Shown here one piece after another: positions 25,010-32,443 of a stretch of 50,362 nucleotides of DNA. Each line of letters begins with the position of its first letter. Position 1 is the first letter of the stretch. The stretch comes from Dehalococcoidia bacterium. Lineage in GTDB: Bacteria; Chloroflexota; Dehalococcoidia; Dehalococcoidales; JAUYDJ01. A program made the translations under genes and the position numbers. The notes under the pieces were generated by a model. It was not told the origin of the DNA and made no database searches. It saw nothing but the letters and a program-made list of their open reading frames with translations. Where the stretch lies: contig CP070693.1 in NCBI GenBank assembly GCA_020353235.1, forward strand, positions 590,831 through 641,192, given 5' to 3'.

Positions 25010-25879
25010 ATGCTGGTCAACTGCTGTCTGTGCCCGCGCCAGTGCCGGGCCAATCGTCTAGCCGGGGAGAGCGGGGAGTGCCAGATTACGGCTCAGGCGA
25101 TGGTTTCCAGCTACGGCCCCCACTTTGGCGAAGAGGCACCTCTGGTGGGCAGGCACGGCTCAGGCACTATCTTCTTTACCTATTGTAACCTGCACTGCCG
25201 CTTTTGCCAGAACTATACCATCAGCCAGTTGGGTGAAGGCGACACCGTTGACCGAAGGGAACTGGCCAGGATGATGCTCTCCCTGCAGGCAAAGGGCTGC
25301 CATAATATAAACCTAGTAAGCCCGACTCATGTCGTGCCCCATATCCTGGCCGCGCTGGTGCTAGCCATAGATGGCGGGCTTCAGTTACCTATAGTTTACA
25401 ACTCCGGTGGCTATGACTCCGTGGAGACACTGCAGCTGCTGGACGGCATTGTTGATATTTATATGCCCGATATGAAATATGCCGATGAAAAGACGGCGGA
25501 AAAGCTGTCCGGGATAAAAACCTACCCGCAAGTAAACCGGGCCGCTGTCATAGAAATGCACCGCCAAGTCGGCGACCTTAAGATAGATGAGACAGGGGTC
25601 GCCCAAAGAGGTCTGCTAGTACGCCACCTAGTATTACCCCACCGCCTGGCGGGGACAAAAGAAACAGTGCGCTTCCTCGCCCAAGAGGTCTCGACTAATA
25701 CCTACCTTAATATTATGGACCAATACCACCCCTGCTACCAGGCTTCGGCTATCCGCCCCATTGCCCGTTCCATAACCGGCGACGAGTTCCAGAAAGCCGT
25801 TGACCTGGCACACCAGCAGGGCTTAGTTAGACTGGACCGCCCCCACCCCTCACCACCACTGAGGTTTATCTTAAGATGA
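25010..25879 (+). CDS. Radical SAM protein, pyruvate-formate-lyase-activase-like
   Basis: At least 289 residues. The radical SAM cluster motif CNLHCRFC (CxxxCxxC) is near residue 60, preceded by an N-terminal Cys motif CCLCPRQC. FTYCNLHCRFCQNYTISQLG and PDMKYADEKTAEKLSGIKTY resemble the uncharacterised PflA-like radical SAM group often next to AmmeMemoRadiSam or lone. The reaction is not known. The first ATG (25010) has no ribosome site, and the in-frame sequence upstream (AAYQQLQRRELDARVDKARA) looks like the conserved family N-terminus, so the true start is probably near 24943–24950 with a non-standard codon. The stop overlaps the acylphosphatase ATG. Confidence 0.85.
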   Translation: MLVNCCLCPRQCRANRLAGESGECQITAQAMVSSYGPHFGEEAPLVGRHGSGTIFFTYCNLHCRFCQNYTISQLGEGDTVDRRELARMMLSLQAKGCHNINLVSPTHVVPHILAALVLAIDGGLQLPIVYNSGGYDSVETLQLLDGIVDIYMPDMKYADEKTAEKLSGIKTYPQVNRAAVIEMHRQVGDLKIDETGVAQRGLLVRHLVLPHRLAGTKETVRFLAQEVSTNTYLNIMDQYHPCYQASAIRPIARSITGDEFQKAVDLAHQQGLVRLDRPHPSPPLRFILR

Positions 25880-26157
25880 GTGACCTAGTTTCACTGCACG
25901 CCGTAGTCTATGGTCTGGTTCAGGGTGTTTTCTTCCGTGCCTTCGTCTCCCGGCGGGCGAGAGAGCTGGCGCTAAACGGCTATGTGCGCAACCTGCCGGA
26001 AAGAATGGTTGAAATTCAGGCCGAAGGGGAAAGAGACAAACTGGAGAAGCTAATCATCTCCCTTCAGGCCGGACCACCCGGCGCCAGGGTGGAAAAGGTA
26101 ATCACAGTCTGGTCAAAATACACCGGAGATTACCGCGATTTTAGTGTCCGCTACTAG
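25876..26157 (+). CDS. acyP: Acylphosphatase
   Basis: A 93-residue enzyme that hydrolyses carboxyl-phosphate bonds. The catalytic Arg is in GLVQGVFFRAFV and the catalytic Asn in NGYVRNLPERMVEI. The fold order and the C-terminal RDFSVRY agree with the family, whose usual length is about 90. It overlaps the radical SAM gene by ATGA, so it is translationally coupled. Its TAG stop shares the CTAG with the stop of the convergent DUF362 gene. Confidence 0.95.
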   Translation: MSDLVSLHAVVYGLVQGVFFRAFVSRRARELALNGYVRNLPERMVEIQAEGERDKLEKLIISLQAGPPGARVEKVITVWSKYTGDYRDFSVRY

Positions 26158-26879
26158 GCTTCAAAATCCAGACGGGCTTCTTCAATCAGGTCAAGGTAGC
26201 CCGCTTTAAGCCCCAGCTTCCGGGTGGCTTCCCGGTCCACCTGATAGGGCTCGCCCACGAATACCCTACCAAACTCCTCAACCTCACCCTGAGTCGGGTC
26301 ACCCCCACTGGTGAACTTCTGGTGGGCTTCAATAATCCCCAGGTCAAAGGGCAGCGTAAAGTAGAGGTCAGCAATCACCCGGTCTATGCCGAGGCTATAC
26401 AGAGCCTCCCCCCCCCAGCCACCACCATACTTGCTACTGGGCAGTAGGGAAAGTAGGTTCATTATGCTGAAATTACACTGCCCGTTGATAATCTTTAACG
26501 GGGCGACGCTTATCAGGTAATCACTAGACAGGATGATATTGGGCACCCAGAAAGTGGGCACAGCCAGGGGCTTGGTCAGCGGGTTATCCACCTCTACCCA
26601 GATACAATCCTTGACATCAGGCATCAAGACGCGGGGGAAGTCGTAACCCAGGGCTTGATATACGGGACGGACCGGACTCCCCTCCGGTGTGCCTTCAAGT
26701 AGCAGAATATCGGCATCACTGACCCGCCGGATGCCGTTTATTACTGCCGACAGCATCTTGCGGCTGGTCGTCACCGGATATGGCACGGGATAAGCGGCGC
26801 TGGGCTTAATCAAAACGCGCTGCGCCCGGGCTATCGCCGGCGGTGCCTTAAAAACAAACTCTTTAGCGTCAACTATCAA
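26154..26879 (-). CDS. DUF362-family protein
   Basis: A 241-residue soluble protein resembling DUF362: an early VLIKPSAAYPVPYPVTTSRK segment, a mid DILLLEGTPEGSP, then SSDYLISVAPLKIINGQCNF and a GIDRVIADLYFTLPFDLGII stretch. Many DUF362 proteins carry ferredoxin Cys clusters; this one has only two isolated cysteines, so it is the cluster-free form. It lies 4 bp after moeA and is probably the last gene of the mobA–moeA unit, which hints at a link to molybdenum cofactor or oxidoreductase maturation. No activity can be assigned. Confidence 0.7.
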   Translation of the reverse strand: MIVDAKEFVFKAPPAIARAQRVLIKPSAAYPVPYPVTTSRKMLSAVINGIRRVSDADILLLEGTPEGSPVRPVYQALGYDFPRVLMPDVKDCIWVEVDNPLTKPLAVPTFWVPNIILSSDYLISVAPLKIINGQCNFSIMNLLSLLPSSKYGGGWGGEALYSLGIDRVIADLYFTLPFDLGIIEAHQKFTSGGDPTQGEVEEFGRVFVGEPYQVDREATRKLGLKAGYLDLIEEARLDFEA

Positions 26880-26883
26880 GCTA

Positions 26884-28143
26884 TTATCTCTCCTCGTCCC
26901 AATCCAGCATCACCACCGGAACGGTCTCTCCTTTTTCCACCCTGAGCCTGTCCTCGGTGATCACCACCAGTCCGTTGGCGCGGGACATTGAGGTCAGAAT
27001 TCCGGCACCCTGAGGACCAGTCAGGCGGGCAAAGTACCGCCCATTACGCTCGGCCACTACTGCTCGAGCAAAAATACGGAAGCCGCCATCGTTGTCTATC
27101 GACTCTTCTATTATGGCCTCTATCGTTGGCTTAGCCAGATTCTCCCGGCCCATCATCTTGAGCATCGCCGGGCGGGCAAATACCTCAAAAGTAACCATGG
27201 CGCTTACCGGGTTGCCCGGTAAGCCGAGGTGAACTATTTCTTTCGCCACCCCAGCCTTACTCCGTCCCTTGAGCCGGCCAAAGGTTACCGGTCGCCCCGG
27301 CCTCATCCGAACCTTCCAGAAGACCAGCTTCCCCTCCTTGGCCAAGACATCTTTGACCACGTCAAAGTCACCCATAGATACGCCACCGGTAGTGATGAGC
27401 ATATCGGCATCCAGATTCTGGTTAAGCTTGGCGCGTATCAAGTCTTCACTGTCTGAGGCTAACCCCAGAACTTGGGGAATACCTCCGTAGCGGCGCACCA
27501 GCGCCGCCAAGCTATAGGTGTTGCTATCATATATCTTGCCCGTCGGCAGTGATTTATTTATGTCAACCAATTCATCACCGGTAACCAGGATAGCTACCCG
27601 GGGGCGACGGATGACGGCTACCTCAGCCCGCCCCAGAGAGGCCAGAACACCAACCTCGGCCGGTCTAATTACCGTCCTCCTACTTAATACCTTGGCCCCT
27701 TTGGTTATATCTTCACCGGCACGACGTAGGTCCTCACCCGCCTTTACTTCCGCCAAAATAGCTATTTCGCGGGTAGCATCTTTTCGCTGCGCCGCATCTG
27801 TAATCTCAAATCTGGCTACGGCATCCGCCCCCCGCGGTATGGGGGCCCCGGTCATAATGCGAATCGCCGTGCCCGGCACCACCTCATGTTCCGAAATAGA
27901 GCCAGCCATAACCGTGTCAATCACCCGCAGCAACCGGGGTGATTGCGGACTGGCCCCAGCGGTGTCTGCTGACCTGACAACGTAGCCGTCCATCGCCGAA
28001 TTATCCCGCGGCGGAATATCAAACGTGGCGTAGATATCCTCAGCCAGAACCTGCCCCAGAGTCTCCAGAATGGGCGCCGGCTCCGCCTCCAGAACGGTGA
28101 CACAGCCCAGTATTTGGTCTAATGCTCGGTCAACGCTTATCAT
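26884..28143 (-). CDS. moeA: Molybdopterin molybdenumtransferase MoeA
   Basis: A 419-residue MoeA that inserts molybdate into adenylylated molybdopterin. Visible parts: N-terminal ALDQILGCVTVLEAEPAPIL, DIPPRDNSAMDGYVV, GTAIRIMTGAPIPRGADAV, VLASLGRAEVAVIRRPRVAI, the substrate-binding TGDELVD and TTGGVSMGDFD, and LPGNPVSAMVTFE. All belong to the family, and the length is normal. The ATG overlaps the mobA stop. Together with mobA it supplies the late steps of Mo-bis-MGD needed by FdhA 9 kb away; the early moa genes are not in the window. Confidence 0.96.
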   Translation of the reverse strand: MISVDRALDQILGCVTVLEAEPAPILETLGQVLAEDIYATFDIPPRDNSAMDGYVVRSADTAGASPQSPRLLRVIDTVMAGSISEHEVVPGTAIRIMTGAPIPRGADAVARFEITDAAQRKDATREIAILAEVKAGEDLRRAGEDITKGAKVLSRRTVIRPAEVGVLASLGRAEVAVIRRPRVAILVTGDELVDINKSLPTGKIYDSNTYSLAALVRRYGGIPQVLGLASDSEDLIRAKLNQNLDADMLITTGGVSMGDFDVVKDVLAKEGKLVFWKVRMRPGRPVTFGRLKGRSKAGVAKEIVHLGLPGNPVSAMVTFEVFARPAMLKMMGRENLAKPTIEAIIEESIDNDGGFRIFARAVVAERNGRYFARLTGPQGAGILTSMSRANGLVVITEDRLRVEKGETVPVVMLDWDEER

Positions 28144-28748
28144 TGACTTTCTTCCCTGATTAGCTCCCTGGCCCGCTTTAAATCAGCCTCGGTGTTGATA
28201 TTGAAAAAGCTCAGGTGCCGAGGGTCGAAGCGATCAATCTCCTCAACCCCCACATATCTGGCTTTGACCAGACTGAAGAGCATGGTAATACTCAGGCTAT
28301 TCTGCTTAAGCAGAGACTCAATAGCCGTCAGGCAGTTCCTGGAATAGACGGCATGCAGGGGTTCCAGCATTTTCCCCAAACGGGGAACAACCACATCGTA
28401 GCCCGGCGCCAGCTGGACCATATAGTTCAGCAAGTCATGACTCAGAAAGGGCATATCGCAGGCGACGACTATATTGTGGAGTGAACCCGATGCCATCAAG
28501 CCGGTGTAAATGCCGCCCAAAGCACCTTTGCCGGGATAGGCGTCAGCAACTATTCTCAACTTGGGATAATCAATAGAGTGCGTCAGAGATTGTTCCTGAG
28601 CAGTAACGATAATAATATCACCCTGAAACAAATTAAGCGTGGAAACCACCCTCTCCAGCAGACTCTTATCGTCAACAACCTCTAATGCCTTATCCCGTCT
28701 CAGGCGTAAGCCCTTACCACCAACCAGAACAATACCATTTATCGCCAA
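28140..28748 (-). CDS. mobA: Molybdenum cofactor guanylyltransferase
   Basis: A 202-residue nucleotidyltransferase that adds GMP to molybdopterin to make MGD. The N-terminal GTP-binding loop LVGGKGLRLRRDKAL matches the LAGGxSxRMGxDKAL pattern. VACDMPFLSHDLLNYM carries the metal-binding Asp and PGKGALGGIYTGL the central motif. It is the first gene of the mobA–moeA–DUF362 unit, consistent with a bis-MGD enzyme such as FdhA being made by this organism. Confidence 0.92.
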   Translation of the reverse strand: MAINGIVLVGGKGLRLRRDKALEVVDDKSLLERVVSTLNLFQGDIIIVTAQEQSLTHSIDYPKLRIVADAYPGKGALGGIYTGLMASGSLHNIVVACDMPFLSHDLLNYMVQLAPGYDVVVPRLGKMLEPLHAVYSRNCLTAIESLLKQNSLSITMLFSLVKARYVGVEEIDRFDPRHLSFFNINTEADLKRARELIREESQ

Positions 28749-28814
28749 GGCTTATTCCCCGGCCCCTCTAACTACTAATTTTACCATAATAATTCAATAA
28801 TTCAGGCTAAATTT

Positions 28815-30314
28815 CTATTTCGAAAGCGACAGAACCAAGTTGACCAGAGTGCGCACCGGTACCCCGGTAGCCCCCTTAACCTGATAGGCCCGCTCTTTAT
28901 CGGTCATGCTGGTGCCGGCAATATCCAGGTGAACCCAGGGGGCATCACCGGCAAATTCAGCCAGAAATTGAGCCGCCGTGATTGCCCCGGCGTACTTGCC
29001 ACCGACATTCTTGATATCGGCAACATCACTCTTATTCTGCTCTTTATACTGCTCGTGCATCGGTAGCTGCCAGATAAGCTCCCCCGATTCCCGACCGGCA
29101 TTAATCACCCCGTCTATCAGCTTCTGATTATTACCCAGAACACCGGTATAAACATCACCCAGGGCTACCCGGCAGGAGCCGGTCAGGGTAGCCACATCAA
29201 CAATACGCTTGGCTCCCAGTTTCTGGGTATAGGCCAGCGCATCGGCCAAAGCCAGCCTGCCCTCGGCGTCGGTGGAGATAATCTCAACCGTCTTGCCGTT
29301 CATTGCCGTTACGACATCCCCCGGCTTGAGGGCAATGCCGCTAGGCAGATTTTCCGTAGCCGGGATGACGGCGGTAATGTTAATCTTCGGCTTCAGTCGG
29401 GCAATGGCGCTGAGGGCAGCCATAACCGCCGCCCCACCGGCCATATCTCCCTTCATCTCCCCCATCCCCTCCGACGGCTTTATGGAAATGCCACCGGAAT
29501 CAAAGGTTATCCCCTTACCGACCAGAGCCAGATTGATTTCCTTAGTATCGCTGCCCCGGTAATTGAGCACGATTAACTTGGGCGGTTGCTGGCTTCCCTG
29601 AGCCACGCCTAATAGTGCCCCCATCCCCAGCGCCTGCATCTGCGTCCGCTCCATAATACTGACTTCAAGCCGGTAATCCTTAGCCAGCCTGGTCGCCATT
29701 TCCGCCATATGGCTGGGGGTCATATAGTTAGCCGGCTCATTAACCATATCCCGGGCCAGGTTGGCCGCCTCCGCCAGAATCATGCCCTTATTAATGCTCT
29801 GCTCCAGGGAAGGCAGATTGCCCTTGTCGCCGGCCACTATAAATAGCTTTTTAATCTCGCCATATTCCGCCGCCTCGGTGATGTGCTGACGAAAAGCATA
29901 GAGACCGAGCAAGGCGCCCTCGGTGATGGCTTGAGCCGAACTCTTCACGCTAATGCCAGCGGTGCCGGTACCCTGAGCAACGGTGGCTATATCCGAGACA
30001 TACTTCTGCCGCAAAAAACGACATGCCTCAGCCACACTGCCGCGAACCCTGTCCAGAGTGAGCTTGGCAGGCTTCCCCAGCCCAACCACCACTACCCGCT
30101 CTGCCGGCAGCCGGCCCAGGCTGTGAATAACGGTGAGTTCACCGGATTTACCCTTAATCTCATCCTGGCTAATCAGCTGGCTAATGGCACCATCCAGAGC
30201 CTTATTCACTCGGGCAGTATCACCATCGGGGTTCTTCATCCCCTGAAAAAAGCTGACCAAGATAGCGCCGGCTTTAATCTGAGTAATGTCTCCGATTATT
30301 GCCTTGATTTCCAC
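28815..30314 (-). CDS. pepA: Leucyl aminopeptidase (M17 family)
   Basis: A 499-residue cytosolic exopeptidase with two catalytic metal ions. The N-terminal macro-like domain is followed by the catalytic domain with LVGKGITFDSGGISIKPSEG (metal ligands and active Lys), MKGDMAGGAAVMAAL, and the diagnostic STDAEGRLALADALAY; further on ATLTGSCRVALGDVYTGVLG and WVHLDIAGTS. Length agrees with PepA. It could also act as a DNA-binding regulator as in E. coli, but nothing here shows that. It is 20 bp downstream of the P-loop kinase gene, probably the same transcript. Confidence 0.96.
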   Translation of the reverse strand: MEIKAIIGDITQIKAGAILVSFFQGMKNPDGDTARVNKALDGAISQLISQDEIKGKSGELTVIHSLGRLPAERVVVVGLGKPAKLTLDRVRGSVAEACRFLRQKYVSDIATVAQGTGTAGISVKSSAQAITEGALLGLYAFRQHITEAAEYGEIKKLFIVAGDKGNLPSLEQSINKGMILAEAANLARDMVNEPANYMTPSHMAEMATRLAKDYRLEVSIMERTQMQALGMGALLGVAQGSQQPPKLIVLNYRGSDTKEINLALVGKGITFDSGGISIKPSEGMGEMKGDMAGGAAVMAALSAIARLKPKINITAVIPATENLPSGIALKPGDVVTAMNGKTVEIISTDAEGRLALADALAYTQKLGAKRIVDVATLTGSCRVALGDVYTGVLGNNQKLIDGVINAGRESGELIWQLPMHEQYKEQNKSDVADIKNVGGKYAGAITAAQFLAEFAGDAPWVHLDIAGTSMTDKERAYQVKGATGVPVRTLVNLVLSLSK

Positions 30315-30334
30315 CTGAGTCTCCTTTCGCTTGA

Positions 30335-30916
30335 TTAGCGCCTCACAGCGCGGACAATTTTATCCAGAACGGGGGTAATATCCCAGGATGTATCCACCAC
30401 ATAATGGTTGCGCCAGATTTTCTCAACTGATGACCTCATCTTCTGGTACACCCCCCAGTCAGCATCCGATTTGCGCTGTGGGTCTTCCTGCCTCACTTTC
30501 AGCCGCCCGCGGACGACATCGGGTGGTGCCTCAACCTTAACCAGAATCAGCCTGACATCCAGATGGTCGGCAATACTATAGAGATGCTCCCGGTACCGCT
30601 CCGAGAGATTGGTAGCATCCAGAATAAGCGACATCCCTCTCTTCAGCAGTCCCTCAATAAGAAGATGGATAGCCTGAAAAAGGCGCCGGCTTTCCGTTGG
30701 GCCATACCTTGGTGACGGGAAAAGTGCCCGGCGCAACACGTCACTTTCCAGAATGACAAAATGTAGCCTCTCCGCCAGTTTGCCGCAGAAGTAAGATTTA
30801 CCCGTGCCCGGCAAGCCACTAACCACAATAAAGGCCGGCTTAACTACCGGCTCCGGAAGTTGCCCCAGGCTATCGATCAGTCGCTCTACATCGGAAGCAA
30901 GCCAAGTCTCTGCCAC
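30335..30916 (-). CDS. P-loop kinase-like protein (AAA_33 / zeta-toxin-like fold)
   Basis: A 193-residue nucleotide-binding protein. Walker A is VSGLPGTGKSYFCGKLAERL near residue 35. A later ILDATNLSERYREHL fits the DxTN motif of polynucleotide-kinase-like and zeta-like kinases, and VKVEAPPDVVRGRLKVRQ is a lid-like Arg segment. The substrate is unknown; similar proteins are annotated as predicted kinases. No antitoxin-like partner gene is adjacent, so a toxin role is unlikely. It precedes pepA by 20 bp. Confidence 0.8.
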   Translation of the reverse strand: MAETWLASDVERLIDSLGQLPEPVVKPAFIVVSGLPGTGKSYFCGKLAERLHFVILESDVLRRALFPSPRYGPTESRRLFQAIHLLIEGLLKRGMSLILDATNLSERYREHLYSIADHLDVRLILVKVEAPPDVVRGRLKVRQEDPQRKSDADWGVYQKMRSSVEKIWRNHYVVDTSWDITPVLDKIVRAVRR

Positions 30917-30972
30917 CCTCTAATTATAGAGCGTTTTCTCCGACTTGACTAGGGGTTGTGGCAATATTAAAT

Positions 30973-31842
30973 CTATTCCCCCTGGTCTTCCGCGTAATAG
31001 GCTAATCCCAAAGCGCCGGTGCCACAGGCGTAGCCGATTATCGGGCTGAGCTCGGTAAGCCAGAGCTCAACACAATTGAATTCGGCGGAGACCCGCTGCC
31101 GTAATCTTTCCGCTTCATCCGAGGCGTAAGCGTGCATCACCGCAATATGCACCGGGCTTTGCCCGACTTTATCCTTCATCATCTGCAGGATACGGTCTAT
31201 GCCGTGCTCCCGACTCCTCACCGCCGTCAAGAAACGGACCGCCCCCGAAGAGACAGTAAGAATCGGCCTGATGTTAAGCATAGAACCAGCCAGGGCAGCC
31301 ACCTTGGGTATCCGTCCGGAACGAAAAACATGGCGAATCGTATCCAGCAGCATAATCATACCCACCCTCTCCCCTATCGCCTCGGCGGCTCTGATTACCT
31401 CAGCCAAGCTTTTCCCTTCCTGGGCAGCCCGAGCTGCCGCCAGAACGACCCAGCCCTCAGCGGCGGTAACCGTCCCCGAATCAAACACCTCTAGCTTAAC
31501 CCCCGGAAGCTCAGCCTCGGCTTGCTCCTTAGTCTGCCGGGCAACATTATAGACCGCACTCAGTTTGGTGGAAAGGGTAATACAGAGGATATCTTTAGCC
31601 TGTTTACCGGTTTGGCGATAGGCTTCCAGGCAGTCCTCGGGGGAAACCGCCGATGTTTTAAAAGACTCGGGGTCTTTCAAAAATAATTCATAAGCCTCAG
31701 AGGGGGTTATGTCCACCCAGTCCTTATAGATTTGGCCATCAAGGTAAAAATTAATGGGCAGAATCCTGATGCCATATCGCGCCACTAATTCCTTGGTCAG
31801 GCAAGCCACACTGTCGGTTACTATGGCTACCTTCTGTGCCAT
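30973..31842 (-). CDS. degV: DegV-family fatty-acid-binding protein
   Basis: A 289-residue DegV/FakB-like protein, which binds a fatty acid and presents it to a kinase (FakA) for phospholipid synthesis. It starts MAQKVAIVTDSVACL, then RYGIRILPINFYLDG, TSAVSPEDCLEAYR, the lipid-binding LSTKLSAVYNVARQ and MIMLLDTIRHVFRSGRIPKV. The ATG at 31842 has a GGGGGAG site; a longer frame to 32001 would run through the neighbouring padR gene and is rejected. No FakA is nearby. It follows padR by 17 bp on the same strand. Confidence 0.92.
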   Translation of the reverse strand: MAQKVAIVTDSVACLTKELVARYGIRILPINFYLDGQIYKDWVDITPSEAYELFLKDPESFKTSAVSPEDCLEAYRQTGKQAKDILCITLSTKLSAVYNVARQTKEQAEAELPGVKLEVFDSGTVTAAEGWVVLAAARAAQEGKSLAEVIRAAEAIGERVGMIMLLDTIRHVFRSGRIPKVAALAGSMLNIRPILTVSSGAVRFLTAVRSREHGIDRILQMMKDKVGQSPVHIAVMHAYASDEAERLRQRVSAEFNCVELWLTELSPIIGYACGTGALGLAYYAEDQGE

Positions 31843-31859
31843 AAGCTCCCCCTGCCCTT

Positions 31860-32195
31860 TTAGAGACATCCCGCGGGAACAATCAGATTCATGGCGACCA
31901 AAAACTGGCGCCACTGGCTCAACTTCTCGGCCAGTGCCCGCCGACCCTTTTCGGTAATATAATAGTAGCGACGATATCGCCCACCGGGTCGTGTCTGCCA
32001 CCGGCCCATAATCAGGCCTGCCCCTTCGGAACGGTGGAGCGCCGGGTAGAGAGTTCCTTCTTTAAACTTGAAGTAGCCCTGGCTTCTCTGCTCAAGCTCT
32101 CTAATAATCTGATAGCCATACATCGGCTCCTGGCCAATAAGACAAAGCAGCAAAGATTCCGAACTACCTTTCATTAACTCAGGTCCGGTTGCCAT
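31860..32195 (-). CDS. PadR-family transcriptional regulator
   Basis: A 111-residue winged-helix repressor. The family core is present: LLLCLIGQEPMYGYQIIREL, FKFKEGTLYPALHRSEGAGL and GRYRRYYYITEKGRRALAEK. PadR proteins often respond to small hydrophobic ligands and repress nearby genes. The ATG follows a GAGG site. It precedes degV, so the two may be co-regulated. A 20-bp palindrome 46 bp upstream of its start is a likely autoregulatory operator. Confidence 0.92.
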   Translation of the reverse strand: MATGPELMKGSSESLLLCLIGQEPMYGYQIIRELEQRSQGYFKFKEGTLYPALHRSEGAGLIMGRWQTRPGGRYRRYYYITEKGRRALAEKLSQWRQFLVAMNLIVPAGCL

Positions 32196-32241
32196 TTCAA
32201 TACCTCGCCCACCTCTATACTTAGACTATCTATGTATAAAC

Positions 32242-32261
32242 ACTAGCAAAAATTTGCTAGT
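32242..32261. promoter_or_regulatory. Candidate PadR operator
   Basis: ACTAGCAAA-AA-TTTGCTAGT: perfect 9-bp arms around AA, 46 bp before the padR ATG. A looser TATAC…GTATA repeat lies at 32216–32238. The rest of the 248-bp gap to nusA holds the nusA promoter and leader. Confidence 0.55.
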
Positions 32262-32331
32262 TTGGCAAGGGGTCAGGGATTAATTTTAAGGCTAGAATTA
32301 GCCAAAACAGGCGTAACAAATAGCCAGGCTA

Positions 32332-32360
32332 TTGCATCTTGAACATAGTTGTGCTATACT
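32332..32360 (+). promoter_or_regulatory. nusA: Predicted promoter of the nusA–rnpM–infB–rbfA operon
   Basis: TTGCAT (32332–32337), 17-bp spacer, TATACT (32355–32360), with TGC directly before the −10 (extended −10). Start of transcription would be near 32367, just before the leader hairpin. Confidence 0.65.
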
Positions 32361-32386
32361 CTATGGCAATAAGGGCGAGTTATTTG

Positions 32387-32410
32387 AGTGGGTTTCATCC
32401 CACTTTTTTA
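32387..32410 (+). terminator. Leader hairpin with T-tract before nusA (possible attenuator)
   Basis: AGTGGG–TTTCAT–CCCACT followed by TTTTTT, 34 bp before the nusA ATG and about 20 nt into the predicted transcript. The shape resembles the rimP-leader element that precedes rimP–nusA operons elsewhere, where NusA may control its own synthesis. Here nusA is first and rimP is absent. Confidence 0.6.
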
Positions 32411-32443
32411 TTGTCGGGGAAATTATAATGGGGGGAGGTCTGA

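Noticed and set aside
30335-30916. Zeta-type toxin of a toxin–antitoxin pair
   Set aside because: No small antitoxin gene adjacent; it sits in an apparent operon with pepA.
31843-32001. Longer DegV start at 32001
   Set aside because: The extra 53 residues run through padR in another frame and do not look like DegV; the ATG at 31842 has a good ribosome site.
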